Shown one piece after another: positions 35,001 to 46,559 of a stretch of DNA of 64,000 bases. Each line of letters starts with the position of its first letter. Within the stretch, counting starts at the first letter, position 1. The stretch is from Pseudogymnoascus destructans (Eukaryota; Ascomycota; Leotiomycetes; Thelebolales; Thelebolaceae). Made by a program: the position numbers and the translations under genes. The stretch covers positions 992,001-1,056,000 of the forward strand of contig NW_020167521.1 of NCBI RefSeq assembly GCF_001641265.1. The letters run 5' to 3'. The notes under the pieces were generated by a model, which was given only the letters and a program-made list of their open reading frames with translations, did no database searches and had not been told where the DNA came from.

Positions 35001-38000
35001 GATGCAGCCAAACTACCACCAGCTCTACCTTGACCTCGTACGCCTGTTCGGAAACAAGTCACTTTGGTCGGAAGTCTTACGCGAGACCTATGTTAGTGTG
35101 ATCCGAATGCTTAATGCGGAGGCCACTATGCAGTCGTCTACCGAGCGCGCTCACCTGAAGAACTTGGGTGGATGGCTGGGATCCTTGACGCTAGCACAGG
35201 ATAAGCCGATAAAGCACAAGAATATCGCGTTTAAGCAGCTGCTCCTCGAAGCTTTCGATACTCAACGCTTGATCGTTGTTATCCCCTTTGTATGCAAGGT
35301 ATTGCTGCAAGGCGCATCGTCGACGATCTTTCAACCTCCCAACCCTTGGCTGATGGACATCATACACCTGCTCATTGAACTCTACCAACACGCAGAGCTC
35401 AAACTTAACCTCAAATTCGAGATAGAAGTTTTGTGCAAAGGCTTGAACCTTGACCATAAGAGTATAGAGCCTTCGACGGACATTCAGACTCGCCTGCCAG
35501 CTATTGATGAACCAACCGAGCCTATTTCGCTTGATGTTGTCGACAGATTTGATAGCCTTTCTATGAATGGTATCGCACCTGGCGTTGGCACCGGCCGATT
35601 CTCGCCGCAGGATATAACTTCGTCAATTCCCGACCTGGGTCCTCTTCTGGTGTACCCCCCAGCAAATGATCTGGTTAACCAACCACGCCTGCAAGATATT
35701 GTTCGAACAGCGATTACCCGTGCTGTGCACGAGATCATATCACCCGTTGTTGAGCGTTCAGTCACAATCGCAGCGATCTCAACTGCCCAAATGATCCACA
35801 AGGATTTTGCCATTGAGGGCGATGAGAATAGATTACGACATGCTGCTATTGCTATGGTCAAGAAAACTGCTGGCAGCCTTGCCCTGGTTACTTCGAAGGA
35901 GCCTCTCCGAGCTAGCATGAATAATTATATTCGCGAAGCCTCTATGAGCATGAACCAGGGCTTAGCAGAAGGGACCATTATCATGTGCGTCAACTCTAAC
36001 CTTGATATGGCCTGCAAGCAAGTTGAGAATAAGGCCGAGGAGCGTGCCGTTCCCGAGATTGAGGATATGATCGAGTCAGAAATTGAGGCGCGCCGCAGAT
36101 GGCGAGCTTCAAGACCTACCGAGCCATACGTTGACCCTACTCTGAGCCGTTGGGCAATGACCATTCCAAACCCGTATAAGCTATTACCTGGCACTCCGGG
36201 AGGACTCAACTCAGAACAAATGGCTATATACGACGAGTTCGCCAGACAGCCTCGCATAGCCCCTCTCGGCATTTCAGCACATGCTACGTCTGCATCGGAT
36301 GCCAGCCGCTCCATAGCAAATGACGTCCTCCAGGACCAATATCCATCTGTGGGGAACTTGCCAACGCTGGCAGAACCCCCAGTAATGCCGCTTCTCAACA
36401 GTCAGCCGCATACATATGGGCAACCGGCTGCCTCGTTGACTAACGGACGATCTCCAGCTCCTCCTGTTGACCACAGAAATCTTGCGGACCGAATTCAAGA
36501 ACTACTCGATGAGCTCTTGAGGGCAGCAAGCAGCTCTCCAGAGCAGCACTACTCTGAATTGCCTCGACATCACACTATTGTTGATATTGTTGATGCACTC
36601 GGTCAAATTATCATTAGGAACACTCAAGTGTCTGATGAGGCCTCGAGGTTCACTGCAGACCATATTCTGCAATTGCTATTCAGGCCAGCTACTGAGGGTG
36701 ACCTTGCCATTGAGAGCTTGGTGCACATTCTAGATATGCTTTGCCAGCTGCACGGTGGCACAGCTCGGCATGTTGTGATGTTTATTGCCCTGCAGCCCGA
36801 TGAACGCTTGTTGAGCGTCCCACTTGTCCTGTCCTTGATCAATACGGACATCTCGCTTCTCGACTGGCAACGCGTTGATATCGCTGCCTCCAAAGCTTTG
36901 CAACAACGCAAGGTGTCAGCAATTGATTTCTTGTCGGCGCTCACAGGCCGAGTGCTTCTGGTTGATAGACCTGTCGCATTATTCACAGACTTTGCAAGAA
37001 GCTTTGAAGCTCTTGCTCAGTGGCTGGGCGAGGAGCCCGATTTGGAAGCTGGCAAGCAGCTTATCCAGAAGCTAAAATCATCTGGCCTAATGCAGACTTT
37101 GACCAGTGATAGCGACAACAAATTCCAGGCTCACAAGGACCAGATGGGCTACGTCTTCGAGGAATGGGTCAACCTGAGTAACAGCGCAAGCGCCACTGAC
37201 AGCATCACCAATAACTTCATTGAGCAACTCCACAACAAACAGATTGTTACCGATCAAGAGAATACCTGCTTATTCTTACGTATTTGCATTGATGCGTCTG
37301 TCGATCGTTTCGATCACCACTTCCAGAACAACGGCTTAGCCAATGACGCCTATCTCCCAATTGATGCTTTGGCTAAGTTGGTTGTACGCCTGGTGAAGCG
37401 ATCTGACGAACGACCTGGCGAAGTCCAGCGTGATAAGGTGGCTTATTTTGAGGCCATCTTGTCTCTCATACTTCTTGTTTTGAACCATCACCACGTCATG
37501 CGTGGTGAAGGTTTCAACCAAAAAGTTTTCTTCAGGCTGTTCTCGACAATGTTGCACGAATTCAATGTTGTTGCGCCACAATTCTCAGAAGCCGACAAAA
37601 ATCGATTCTATCAAGTATTTGCCGATGCATTCTTGAAGTTGCAACCATCGCGCTACCCCGGATTTGTTTTCGCATGGGTGGGACTCATCTCTCACAGAGA
37701 CTTCATGCCTCACATGTTTCGATTGCAGCAGCAGAGTGGGTGGGAACCACTCGTGAAGTTATTGGAGTGCCTGATGCTATACTTGGGAGAGCTTCTTAAG
37801 CAGCTCCATATATCGCCAGTGACGAAAGACATTTACCATGGAGCAATCAAGGTTCTTGTGGTCCTGCACCATGATTACCCAGAGTTCCTATCGGGCAACC
37901 ATGTTCGCCTCTGTGCTGCTATTCCTCCCCACTGCATTCAGCTGCACAATATGATTTTGACGTCAGGTCCATCGGCATTCTCCAAAATGCCTGATCCTCT

Positions 38001-38728
38001 GCAGGCCGGTCTCAAGATTGACCGCGTTGAGGACATTCGCGAGCCTCCGTCCGTTGCGTTTAATACGGAGGCGCCCTTGAAAGAAGCCGGGCTCTTGGAT
38101 CTTGTCGACCAGGCATTGCAAAGTGGACCATCTGAAGATGCTGTCGCTCATATTGTACATGTAATTCAGCGCCAGAAGAGCCACCATACATCAGCGGGAT
38201 ACCTACCAATTCACGTTGACTTGGGGCTTATCGACGCAATCGTATTGCACATGGGTATGCAAGCAATAGAAAATGCTGCTCAGAAAGGCGGGCCAATCTT
38301 CATCCAAGGGTCTCCTGATTCAGCTCTCTTGACTATGCTTATCCACGAGCTGAGCTCAGAGACACGCTACTACTTCGTGAATAGCATGGCCAACCACCTG
38401 CGGTTCCCCAATGCCCACACTCTTTATTTCAGCCAGTCCTTACTTGATGTATTTGGCAATGACATGAATGACCAGGAAGAGTCTGATATCCGTCAACAAA
38501 TAACTCGGGTTTTACTGGAGAGACTCATTGGCCCTTGGCCACAACCCTGGGGCCTGCTCATCACAATCTTCGAGCTCATCAAGAACGAAAAATACATGTT
38601 CTTCGACCTCCCTTTTATCAAATCCGCACCAGAGGTAATTCACATCATGCGTTCCCTTGGCACCGAGTAATAACTGACCTCTCCAGGTCGCCGAACGATT
38701 CGCCGCGTTGACCCAACGTAATCCTTGA
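32006..38728 (+). CDS. NOT1: CCR4-NOT complex scaffold subunit NOT1
   Basis: Join 32006-32254, 32317-32641, 32693-38634, 38687-38728, giving about 2,185 residues. The order of regions is that of fungal Not1: an N-terminal Ser/Pro-rich lead, SLTKIVVAQVYLLLSTIKED, the Not10/11-binding N-domain, the MIF4G-type Caf1-binding module, the CAF40-binding DUF3819 region (near ITRAVHEIISPVVERSVTIA), and the C-terminal Not1 superfamily domain (DYPEFLSGNHVRLCAAIPPH, SSETRYYFVNSMANHLRFPN). The last exon of 42 nt restores APEVAERFAALTQRNP. Not1 is the scaffold holding deadenylases and the Not2/3/5 module for mRNA decay. The start is the first ATG in the open frame; an upstream untranslated or coding exon is possible. 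Confidence 0.95.
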
Positions 38729-39643
38729 AGGCGTTCCCTTACGCTCTCTTCTGATTCACCAGACTATTGTTGACTCGAGCATACTCTGGAAACAAAGGAT
38801 ACGATTTATACATGCTGCCTGCCGATCGCAGGCAGCATGCACTTTCCACAAAGCTGTGATTTTTCAATTGTTTACATAAAAACTCTTACTATCCATTGGC
38901 GGCGCATGACATGAAGATTTGGAGAGAGTCTGGTTCCCTGCATAGCGAGCGTCGGGTTTTAAACGGTGGATAATGCATATCTCAAAACGATAATGGACGC
39001 CTTTGCCCCTCAGTAATGTCGAGCGGGACAACAAAGCGTATGGGGTTTCGGGAGGGGATGTATGTTTCTTTTACGGGGCTTTTGCTTTGCTGTTAGCGGG
39101 GCTAGGCAGCGCGGGGTGGGGGGGATGGATAGAACCCATGGATGTCACACATATGGCGTTGGGACTGGGGCTCTTTTGCTGCGTTTTTATTTATTTATAT
39201 GAGGGGGTCTAATGGGAGTTTGGGATTGGTGGGTGGGTGTAACCGTTTATGTAAAATATAATGGAGTTTTTTGCCGATTGAATACGTTCATCACTGATGC
39301 CAATGTAACCAGCGGGTTTAAATCTATTCGGAGACCCATCTCTCCACTGCACTTCTCTCGCCGGGTATAATACAAAATGCTACCTACATTGCTTGCGAGC
39401 ACGTCTCCCCATCTCATCTGTGTTTCTAAGCGACCCCCCTCCTTCCCACCCAACCAACAATAGTTACTTGCTCTGAAGCTAAAACAGCAATAGCATTCCT
39501 CCAACGGTCAAATTCCCCCCCCCGGCCCTCTCATGAAAACCATTCAGGCCGAATCACACCCCATATAGATAGATACCCAACAACGCCAGTGTCGATGCAA
39601 TAAGGAGATAGGAGATATATTCATTGCTCCTCAAAGCGCCCAT
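38729..39643. other. Convergent 3' flanks of NOT1 and the DUF7918-like gene
   Basis: These 915 bp contain no recognised gene. They hold the hairpin at 38811-38839 and AT-rich stretches likely to include polyadenylation regions for both convergent genes. Confidence 0.5.
38811..38839. repeat. 12-bp stem-loop downstream of NOT1
   Basis: CATGCTGCCTGC (38811-38822) and GCAGGCAGCATG (38828-38839) are exact reverse complements with the loop CGATC. The centre is about 97 bp past the NOT1 stop codon, so it may sit in the 3' untranslated region. It could be an RNA structure or a DNA-binding site. It is not a bacterial-type terminator in this context. Confidence 0.95.
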
Positions 39644-41535
39644 CTACAGCTCCTCCTCCTCCTCCATCTCGGCCTTGGGGAAATTAACCATGGGCAGTTG
39701 TGGTAGAGGGGCAGTGTTTGAATGAGCCGCTTCAGCAAGACTGAGGATGTTTCCAGACGGCAGCGGGACGCCCGCAGAGTTCAGGAGGGTCTTGGCCTCC
39801 TCGGGCGTGGCGCTGAAGGTCGTGGCGCGCTGCTTCTTGAGGGGGCTGCCGATGACGGAGTCATCGGGGAGTGTGGTCTTGCCGAATATGTTGTTGGTGA
39901 TATCCATGGCGGGGGTTGCGGTGGGCGCTTCGGTGGTGGCTGGGGGTGTCACTGTTCCTGAGGGTGTGCCGGTGGATACAGGGGACTGGCGAGCACCGCC
40001 CAAAGGGTCGGCGGAGTGTTGGCGCTTCAGCTGAGAGGTATGTTAGTTGTTGTTATTGAGGAGGAGGAGGGTGCTCAATGCATACCTTAATTCGGCCAAC
40101 GCCTTCAGCTAATTCTCCAGAGTACTTTGCGTCTTCTGGGCTGAGCATGGCCTTGACATGTTTATCATCGGCCTCTTCCATTTTACCAACAATGTCGATA
40201 TCTTCATCATCATCGTCGCTGTCTTCAAGTATGCTGCCGTTGCTTGCTTTTCTAGCTTTAGCCTTCCGAGCCCAGTCCTCTGTGTCTCTGAAGGCGGAAA
40301 AGCCAACCGTGCCGCCTGGTTTCAAGGGGCCGAGATTTGAAAAGTCCATTTGTGTAGATCCACGCTTGGTAGCAGCTGGAGTTGTCTTCGCATGCTTGGA
40401 AGAGTCGAGTATTCCCATCTTCTGCAGCTGGCCTATATTCAGTTAGCTATGCATTTTCAAGATTTGGGTGTTTTTAATACTTACGTTCGCCCCTGTAGAA
40501 AAATGTGAAGACAGCGTATGGCTTGTCAGGTCCATCAATGCCAGTAACTGTTTGTGTGCTGATAGATTTTGGATCCAGAGTTTTGGGCTTAGCAAAGCTT
40601 GTCGTGTGATCGATATCAGCTTCGGACGATCCTCCATTTGCGTCTTTGTTGCCGCCCTCAGAGCCTTCATCGTCGTCATGCGCGTCGAATTGTGGAGAGT
40701 ATTCACCCCTTTTGATTTCCCCTGATGCTAGCACTCTAAACATAGCAACTTTGATCTGACCAGCAGCTTCGGGGGGCGCATCATCATCAGAGCTCCAGTC
40801 AGAGATAGCATCATCATCAGATAGCTTCTCAACTGGTGGCCCCTCACTGTCTCCATAGCGTAACACCTCATCTCCCATCTTCTTTGTTGGCGACATGTCA
40901 ATGTCGCCATTCCCAGTCCGCCGACGACTGCGCCTCTTCTCAAATTTCTGCCGGCGTCGTTCGAGCTTCGCGGCAGCATCTTTGCCACCATCAAGGTCCA
41001 GTCCATTAAGCCAGCGCTCTAGGCCCACCTCGCGGAATAGGAACTCTCGCTCAGCAAGGCCCCCGCCTTCAGAGTCTGGGACTTGCACCCATCTTGAGTT
41101 TACCCATGTCTCCTCTCCAGGGCGCAACAACGTAGCCACCTCCTCTTTTGGGCGCCCATCGAAATAAATATATGCAGCTATAGTTTCGTTTTCAGAGTTT
41201 GTAATCGGTATATAGGGTCCAATCATGCCATGTGGTCCTTTGTCGGCATTTTTATTGGAGGGGTCGCAGACAATCTGGGCACGCGGGTAAGGTTTGTCGG
41301 CAGTGGCCTTTGGAGTCGAGTAAGGAACAGCTATGCCAGAAGTGAGGAGAGTGATCGAGATAGCAAACCGGGAAGGTTCCGGCTTATTGGAGAGGGAATC
41401 CTTGGGGACATGAGCTTGTGGGACCGGGATGTAGGTGTTGACACGGGACACGCGCGACTGCTTCTGAACCGAGTACTCTGGAAGTGGCGCCCCTTCAGCG
41501 TGGACGGACACTGCTATTCCTTTGAAGCAAGGCAT
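39644..41535 (-). CDS. Conserved fungal protein resembling the DUF7918 family
   Basis: Complement of 39644-40030, 40086-40432 and 40485-41535, giving 594 residues. The N-terminal 170 or so residues (MPCFKGIAVSVHAEGAPLPE, then ITNSENETIAAYIYFDGRPK, and ending near YAVFTFFYRGERQLQKMGIL after acidic inserts) resemble the conserved fungal domain catalogued as DUF7918. The rest is Asp/Glu-rich, with a basic KLERRRQKFEKRRSRRRTG stretch that could be a nuclear localisation signal, and a Pro/Thr-rich tail ending in a Glu run. No catalytic motif is seen and function is unknown. An in-frame upstream extension to 41920 is possible (see findings). Family identity is from recall of pattern only. Confidence 0.75.
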
Positions 41536-42336
41536 TTGGCTGTTAGCTAAGCCAGCTGCAGCGCTACAATAAATACAGGCTTTGCGGGCCTTGAGGATGA
41601 TTTGGTGGAATGGCGGGCTCGGATGAGGAGGGGGGGACTGATGATTGGGCGAGGTTGAAGTTCGAGGTTGAGCTTGCTGGAGTGCGGACGCGAGGTCCGT
41701 GAAGCCTGAAAGAACAGAAGCAATATATCAATCTTAGTTCGAGTGCCTCAGCTCCTTGTGAAAGAGAAATAAGCTCTGTGGGTAAAGCAGCTGAGATGCA
41801 GAAGTTACAAAGTTGGTGAAGCGAGATGCGAAGGTGGTGCTGGTGCAGCCTGACCAAACAGCGGCGGTAGCGCAAGGGAGAGAGTGAGACGACGACACGA
41901 CCCCACGAGACTGAGGACATTCGATTTCTTTATTCTAGGATGGGCTGTCCAACATTTACTCGACGAGCTGGAGCTGTCTGGTCGGGTAATAAATAAACAA
42001 TATCTTATTATACCATCCAAATCAGAATAAATATTCCAATATTACAGCTTGTATAGCATATAGTCGTGCGGGCCAGTTGTGGACCTTGTTTATATCATGT
42101 AATGTACTCCGTACACACACTTTCTCCCAAGTACGGTAGCTCAACCCTTTCAGAACCACATAATGCACATTTATGGGAAAGTAAAATGGCATTATTTCAA
42201 CGTGGCCTAATTATTTCAACAGTTCTCAAGACGATAATGGTATCACGAAAGCTGCAGTTCTCATAAAATATATCATTTGAAGCCTTTTCATTATTATAAA
42301 GTGCCCAAATAGAGATCCCCGTCACACCATACGGGT
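41536..42336. other. Upstream region of the DUF7918-like gene
   Basis: These 801 bp hold the probable leader of the minus-strand gene, including a possible leader intron at 41706-41808, and AT-rich sequence beyond 41930. No separate gene is recognised. Confidence 0.4.
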
Positions 42337-42597
42337 TTAGAATCGGACCAGGCCCATGCGGCTCTGGGAGGCGGTGAAGGCACCAGACTCGAGAGAAATG
42401 ACCTGCGCGACAGATTGTTAGCATTCTGTGCTTGTACATATATGTTTGAATATGTGTAAATGTGCATATAGATCAGACTGTTGAGCTTGATAATTGATTG
42501 TCTCGACATGGAAGATTCCGCTGGCCGTTCTTAATGGAAGGTTTTATCATCATAATATGGTGGGTTGTGAAGGAAAAGCTGGACAGAAACATACCAT
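42337..42597 (-). CDS. Possible tiny spliced gene or non-coding RNA host (22-residue frame)
   Basis: An ATG at 42595-42597 is followed directly by a good donor (GTATGT). An acceptor ending in CGCAG at 42403 then opens a 66-nt frame that ends in TAA at 42337-42339. The joined product would be 22 residues (MVISLESGAFTASQSRMGLV plus RF). Its base composition in the second exon is more GC-rich and codon-like than the surrounding AT-rich DNA. A pyrimidine-rich stretch lies upstream. I do not recognise the peptide. It could equally be the tail of a gene whose other exons I missed, or a spliced non-coding RNA. Confidence 0.2.
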
Positions 42598-42891
42598 CTA
42601 GAGAATATTAATTGAGCCTGAAATGTGTCCAGCACAAATCAAATCCAGGAAGCAACGAAGGAGAGAATTTGTAGAGAACGAAGATTGGGAAAAAGAGAAA
42701 GATGACCGGTTGAAAGGCATAAGTAAATAATTTCCCGCTAGTCACTAGCGCCGTTGTTACCTGAGGCACAACAAGCTTGTTGTCTCATTTGTATATCGGA
42801 CCCCTCCATGAACAGCACTCTGCCTATCTGTGCAGAACCATAATCCTTTTTAAGCTTTATAAACCATCGCAACAGCGATACAGCATTCAAG

Positions 42892-43717
42892 ATGGCTGGT
42901 GAGTGATTTCATTTATCCTCCTCTTATTGATGCACTTGTCGGACAGTGGGCAGCGCACACCTCTGCGTTGTCTGTTGTCCGTTGTCGCTGAAATAACCCC
43001 GCCAAAGAAGTCCAAAGCTAACCACTTCGTTGTAGACTTTGCAGGAATCGCGAGTGAGTAATTACCAGTGCGATATGGCCAAAATCTGGCTATGCGAAGA
43101 TACCTCTGTTTATTTCACGCAATCGATGCCTCGTGCAGACGGGCCTTTGCTAAGTCCTGGGAACAGAGCAGTTTACGGAGTTTTATTACAACCAGTTCGA
43201 TACCGATAGATCGCAGTTGGCTCCTCTTTACGTGAGCACCCATGCTTCAATACCATTCACTAGATAAGGCGACTAACAAGTGGTTCTCACACAGCGCGAC
43301 AACTCCATGTTGACCTTCGAGTCCGCGGCTGTCGCTGGTGCCGGGCCCATTGTTGAGAAGCTTATGGTATGTACTGCCCATGGCGCGCTTCCAGTGGTCT
43401 AATGCTAATCATCATAATGCTCAGTCTCTCCCATTTGCCAAGGTCAAGCATCAAGTGTCGACTTTGGACGCCCAGCCAGCCGAAGGCGGTGGTATCATCA
43501 TCTTGGTTACCGGTGCTCTGTTGGTTAGTTACCCCGCCTCCAAGCACATTGGAAACGTTATATCGCTATAACTGCGCCTCTTCGATAAGAGCTAATTCTG
43601 TTCTAGGTCGATGAGGAACAGAGACCAATGAACTACAGCCAGTGTTTCCAGCTTCGGCCTGACGGAGCCGGAAGCTACTTCATCTTCAACGACATCTTCA
43701 AGCTGGTATTCGGTTAG
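42892..43717 (+). CDS. NTF2: Nuclear transport factor 2
   Basis: Join 42892-42898, 43036-43053, 43167-43231, 43295-43366, 43425-43523, 43607-43717, giving 123 residues. The spliced protein reads MADFAGIAKQFTEFYYNQFD, then LYRDNSMLTFESAAVAGAGP, IVEKLMSLPFAKVKHQVSTL, DAQPAEGGGIIILVTGALLV and ends with YFIFNDIFKLVFG, following Ntf2 end to end. Ntf2 imports Ran-GDP into the nucleus through FxFG nucleoporins. The gene is split into six coding exons, the first of only 7 nt and the second of 18 nt. All phases agree and the length is within two residues of yeast Ntf2. Confidence 0.96.
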
Positions 43718-44457
43718 TGGCACCAAAAGTACTAGGCTGGTGGGAATATAGACAGCCCAAGACCTACTCTGTGGAGCGTAATGTGCCTTTGCTTGCATAG
43801 TGCAGCCAGACTTTGATGACGAATAAAAGAAGATATCGAATACGAACACGGAATTGTTTTGAATGTTATGATAGTTCTCGCAAGCCGCATAAAATAGAAT
43901 GCACAGCGAGGCGTAACCACTTCTGCCTGATGACCTGAAGCGCTGTTGAACAGTATCACAAAGATTCCGCCTAACCCAAAGTATATAGCTCCAGAACTCG
44001 TGGTATAAGTGGATAGCAAATGCGACATCACTTTCTTGCAGCAGAGCATTATATATACACCATTGGATACACGAAGCTCAGTTGTTGGTGCCTGTAACGT
44101 AACAGATAAACAGTAATGTAAAAGTAAATTTAAAGGAAGTAATAACTGACGAGTGCATATTTCCGGTGCCTGCCGCATAAATCCGTGAAAGGCTTAGCGT
44201 GGGACGGTAAGGTACGCGGCATCACTCGAAGCTGCATAACAAAAGGACCCTCAGTCTGACCTTGAATAGGTAAACAGAATATTGAAACAACCAAAAGCTC
44301 TCTATTGCTCTATCCGCAGCTTTTACCAAGAACCTAAACAATAGTGAGTACTGACGAGACGGGCACACAGAGAGCCATCAGCAAGCTGGCGAGCCGATGC
44401 TAATCCACTACTGCGACAGCCACCGATACCCAATAGCTTTCAAAGAAATCAGCAACG
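43718..44457. other. NTF2 to TVP18 intergenic region
   Basis: These 740 bp include the NTF2 3' flank and TVP18 promoter. A 148-residue minus-strand frame (43732-44178) has no recognisable features and is not called. Confidence 0.4.
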
Positions 44458-45200
44458 ATGACGATCTCAGAGGAATTCGCCACAAGGAATTTCAGTGAGT
44501 ACAGGACCTCATTTACAATGATACCATGGTGATTAACGTTGCTCTACAGGTATATACGCGCAATGGTGAGAGACTCTCTTCTTGACAACTTGCAAGCCGG
44601 GCTAGTGCGTCCAGCGAAGCTCAACAAGCAAACATGCTTCCGAAGAACCAGCTTGTAGCAAGCAAGGGACCGGATATTGATCAGACTCACTCTCCCATAT
44701 TTTCCGGAGGGCCGACTTTTGGACATGGCTAACGGGTTATTGCTTTCTTCAGGACGGGCGTAATCTGCATGTTACTCTGCTTTGCGCTTGGCATTGCAAA
44801 CATGTTCCACCTCAGTCTGATTATCCTATTCAGCGCGCTCTGCCTGTAAGCCATCAGCCTCCGCCCCATGCCTCTTCAAGAGCTCACTAGATTGCACAGG
44901 GTATCGTCATTCATCATCGTCTTCATTGAGATCCCGCTCCTCCTGCGAGTCTGCCCTACCTCGTCGACATTCGATGAATTCATGCGGAGATTCTCGACGA
45001 ACTACATGCGCGCCTTGATTTACTTCGTCATGGGTGCCATCCAATGGATTAGCATTGCAGTTGGCGTCACATCTCTCATTGCTGCCGCCGCGCTGTTGAC
45101 AATTACGGCTGCGCTATATGCGGCGGCCGGCCTGAAGGGACAGGCATTCACCGGCAGCAAGACCCTCGGCGGACAAGGCGTTGCGCAGATGATTGTGTAG
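44458..45200 (+). CDS. TVP18: Golgi membrane protein TVP18
   Basis: Join 44458-44494, 44550-44565, 44753-44845, 44900-45200, giving 148 residues. The spliced product MTISEEFATRNFSIYAQWTG, then VICMLLCFALGIANMFHLSL, SSFIIVFIEIPLLLRVCPTS and the end GSKTLGGQGVAQMIV match fungal Tvp18. Four transmembrane segments are expected. Tvp18 is found in late-Golgi (Tlg2-containing) vesicles with Tvp15, Tvp23 and Yip4; its biochemical role is unclear. Exon 2 is a 16-nt microexon that restores the conserved SIYAQW. Confidence 0.94.
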
Positions 45201-46559
45201 GGAGGGGGGATGGAGACTTGAGACCCAGTGGTGACGCCTGGTTAGTGAGCGGGGGGCTACAATGAAAGGGGACAAAAACTGGAATTGCTGGACAAGGAAC
45301 GACCGACTGATATGGTGAGCATTGCCTGGGTATAGAATGGCTATTCTCAGTTTGGAGCATGGGCGTTCATGGATTTTTGGAGGCGTGTGTATTTGTATTC
45401 TTCTTCGAAGGAATTCGATGGCTGCCGTGCCTTGCGGCGGGTTATAAGTTATAGCAAGCGGGTGTTTATGCTGGTGCAGCAACTTTGCAGATGTCTGTTG
45501 CGTATCAAAGTGAAAATTAGGAACTCAGCAACCTCATGGCGACCATCTTTTTGATATTGAGTAGCTTTTCGAACTCCTACAATGGCCTCTATATTCTTAT
45601 CCAACGGCGATATCTAAACTGGTAATGCACATATGTGGAGGCAGACGGGCGCCAGCCGATCCTTAACGCCACACTTTCTCCTCGTGATTGCTTCAAGTAA
45701 ATGGCTGAAAGTGGCGATACCTCATCGTCTAAAGGTTAGTAGTTGCTACTGCACGTGTAGTATCATAGTCTGGTAACACAGCGAACGCATTTACAAACGC
45801 ATCGACGCTCATCAAATCGAAATGTGACAAGTGTTGGATAGTGTGAGATAGACCTCAAACGTACCCCTTGATGATAAACCTCTTACAACTATCCAAGCGG
45901 TCTGAGAGTTTGGACGCATATCTACTTGCGATCGTCGGATTGGAGGTACTGGCCGTATTGGAATATGTGCATGAAACTTGGTCAGCAGCCTGTGGTCTGG
46001 CCATCGTCTTGGCCGTCTTCCCTCGAAATATAACACGTCTCTGATCGCCCAGCGCACCTCGATGGAGTCTTGTCCATAAAAGCATGACAACTGTGCGTTA
46101 ACACCCTGTTTCACCGCCGCCATTCGATATCACATTTAGAAGCGTTATCTTTTATGTAGGTAAGTGGTTGCGCTGCGTGCTTATCAGTGGAATTCGAAAT
46201 ATATCCCTCAGGGCGTTGTGATTCGAGAGGTTAGTTCTATTTTAGTGGTGGGGAGATGATAATGACGCTCCGCTTTGGGAACAGCCTAGCTGGAGCCATG
46301 ACGCGAGTCTGGCCCAAGCAAGTCCAAGGTCACATCTTGAACTTTCTCAACCCGCTCATGAGCATCCTCAATGCTACTTTTTTGAAATCCTCCATATCAA
46401 TCAGACTGCCTTTCTCGTTCTCATCATTATTTTTTTAAATGCACGGTGCCTTGCCTACCAGTGTATTGCTGAGACCTACCAAGCTGACTATGGAAACAGT
46501 CCCTTGACAATCCATAGAATCCCTTTACCAACAGTTACGCATCATACACTCGTACAATC
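45201..46559. other. Long intergenic region between TVP18 and the AIM21-like gene
   Basis: This 1,359-bp stretch has no gene I can support. A 103-residue minus-strand frame (45812-46123) and a 60-residue plus-strand frame (46256-46438) lack recognisable domains. A CACGTG E-box lies at 45752-45757. Confidence 0.4.

Noticed and set aside
43732..44178. 148-residue minus-strand frame downstream of NTF2
   Set aside because: AT-rich, irregular composition and no recognisable segment; it overlaps the NTF2 3' flank and the TVP18 promoter.
45812..46123. 103-residue minus-strand frame in the TVP18-AIM21 gap
   Set aside because: No domain, no splice support and no recognised relatives. A frame of this length is expected by chance in 1.36 kb.
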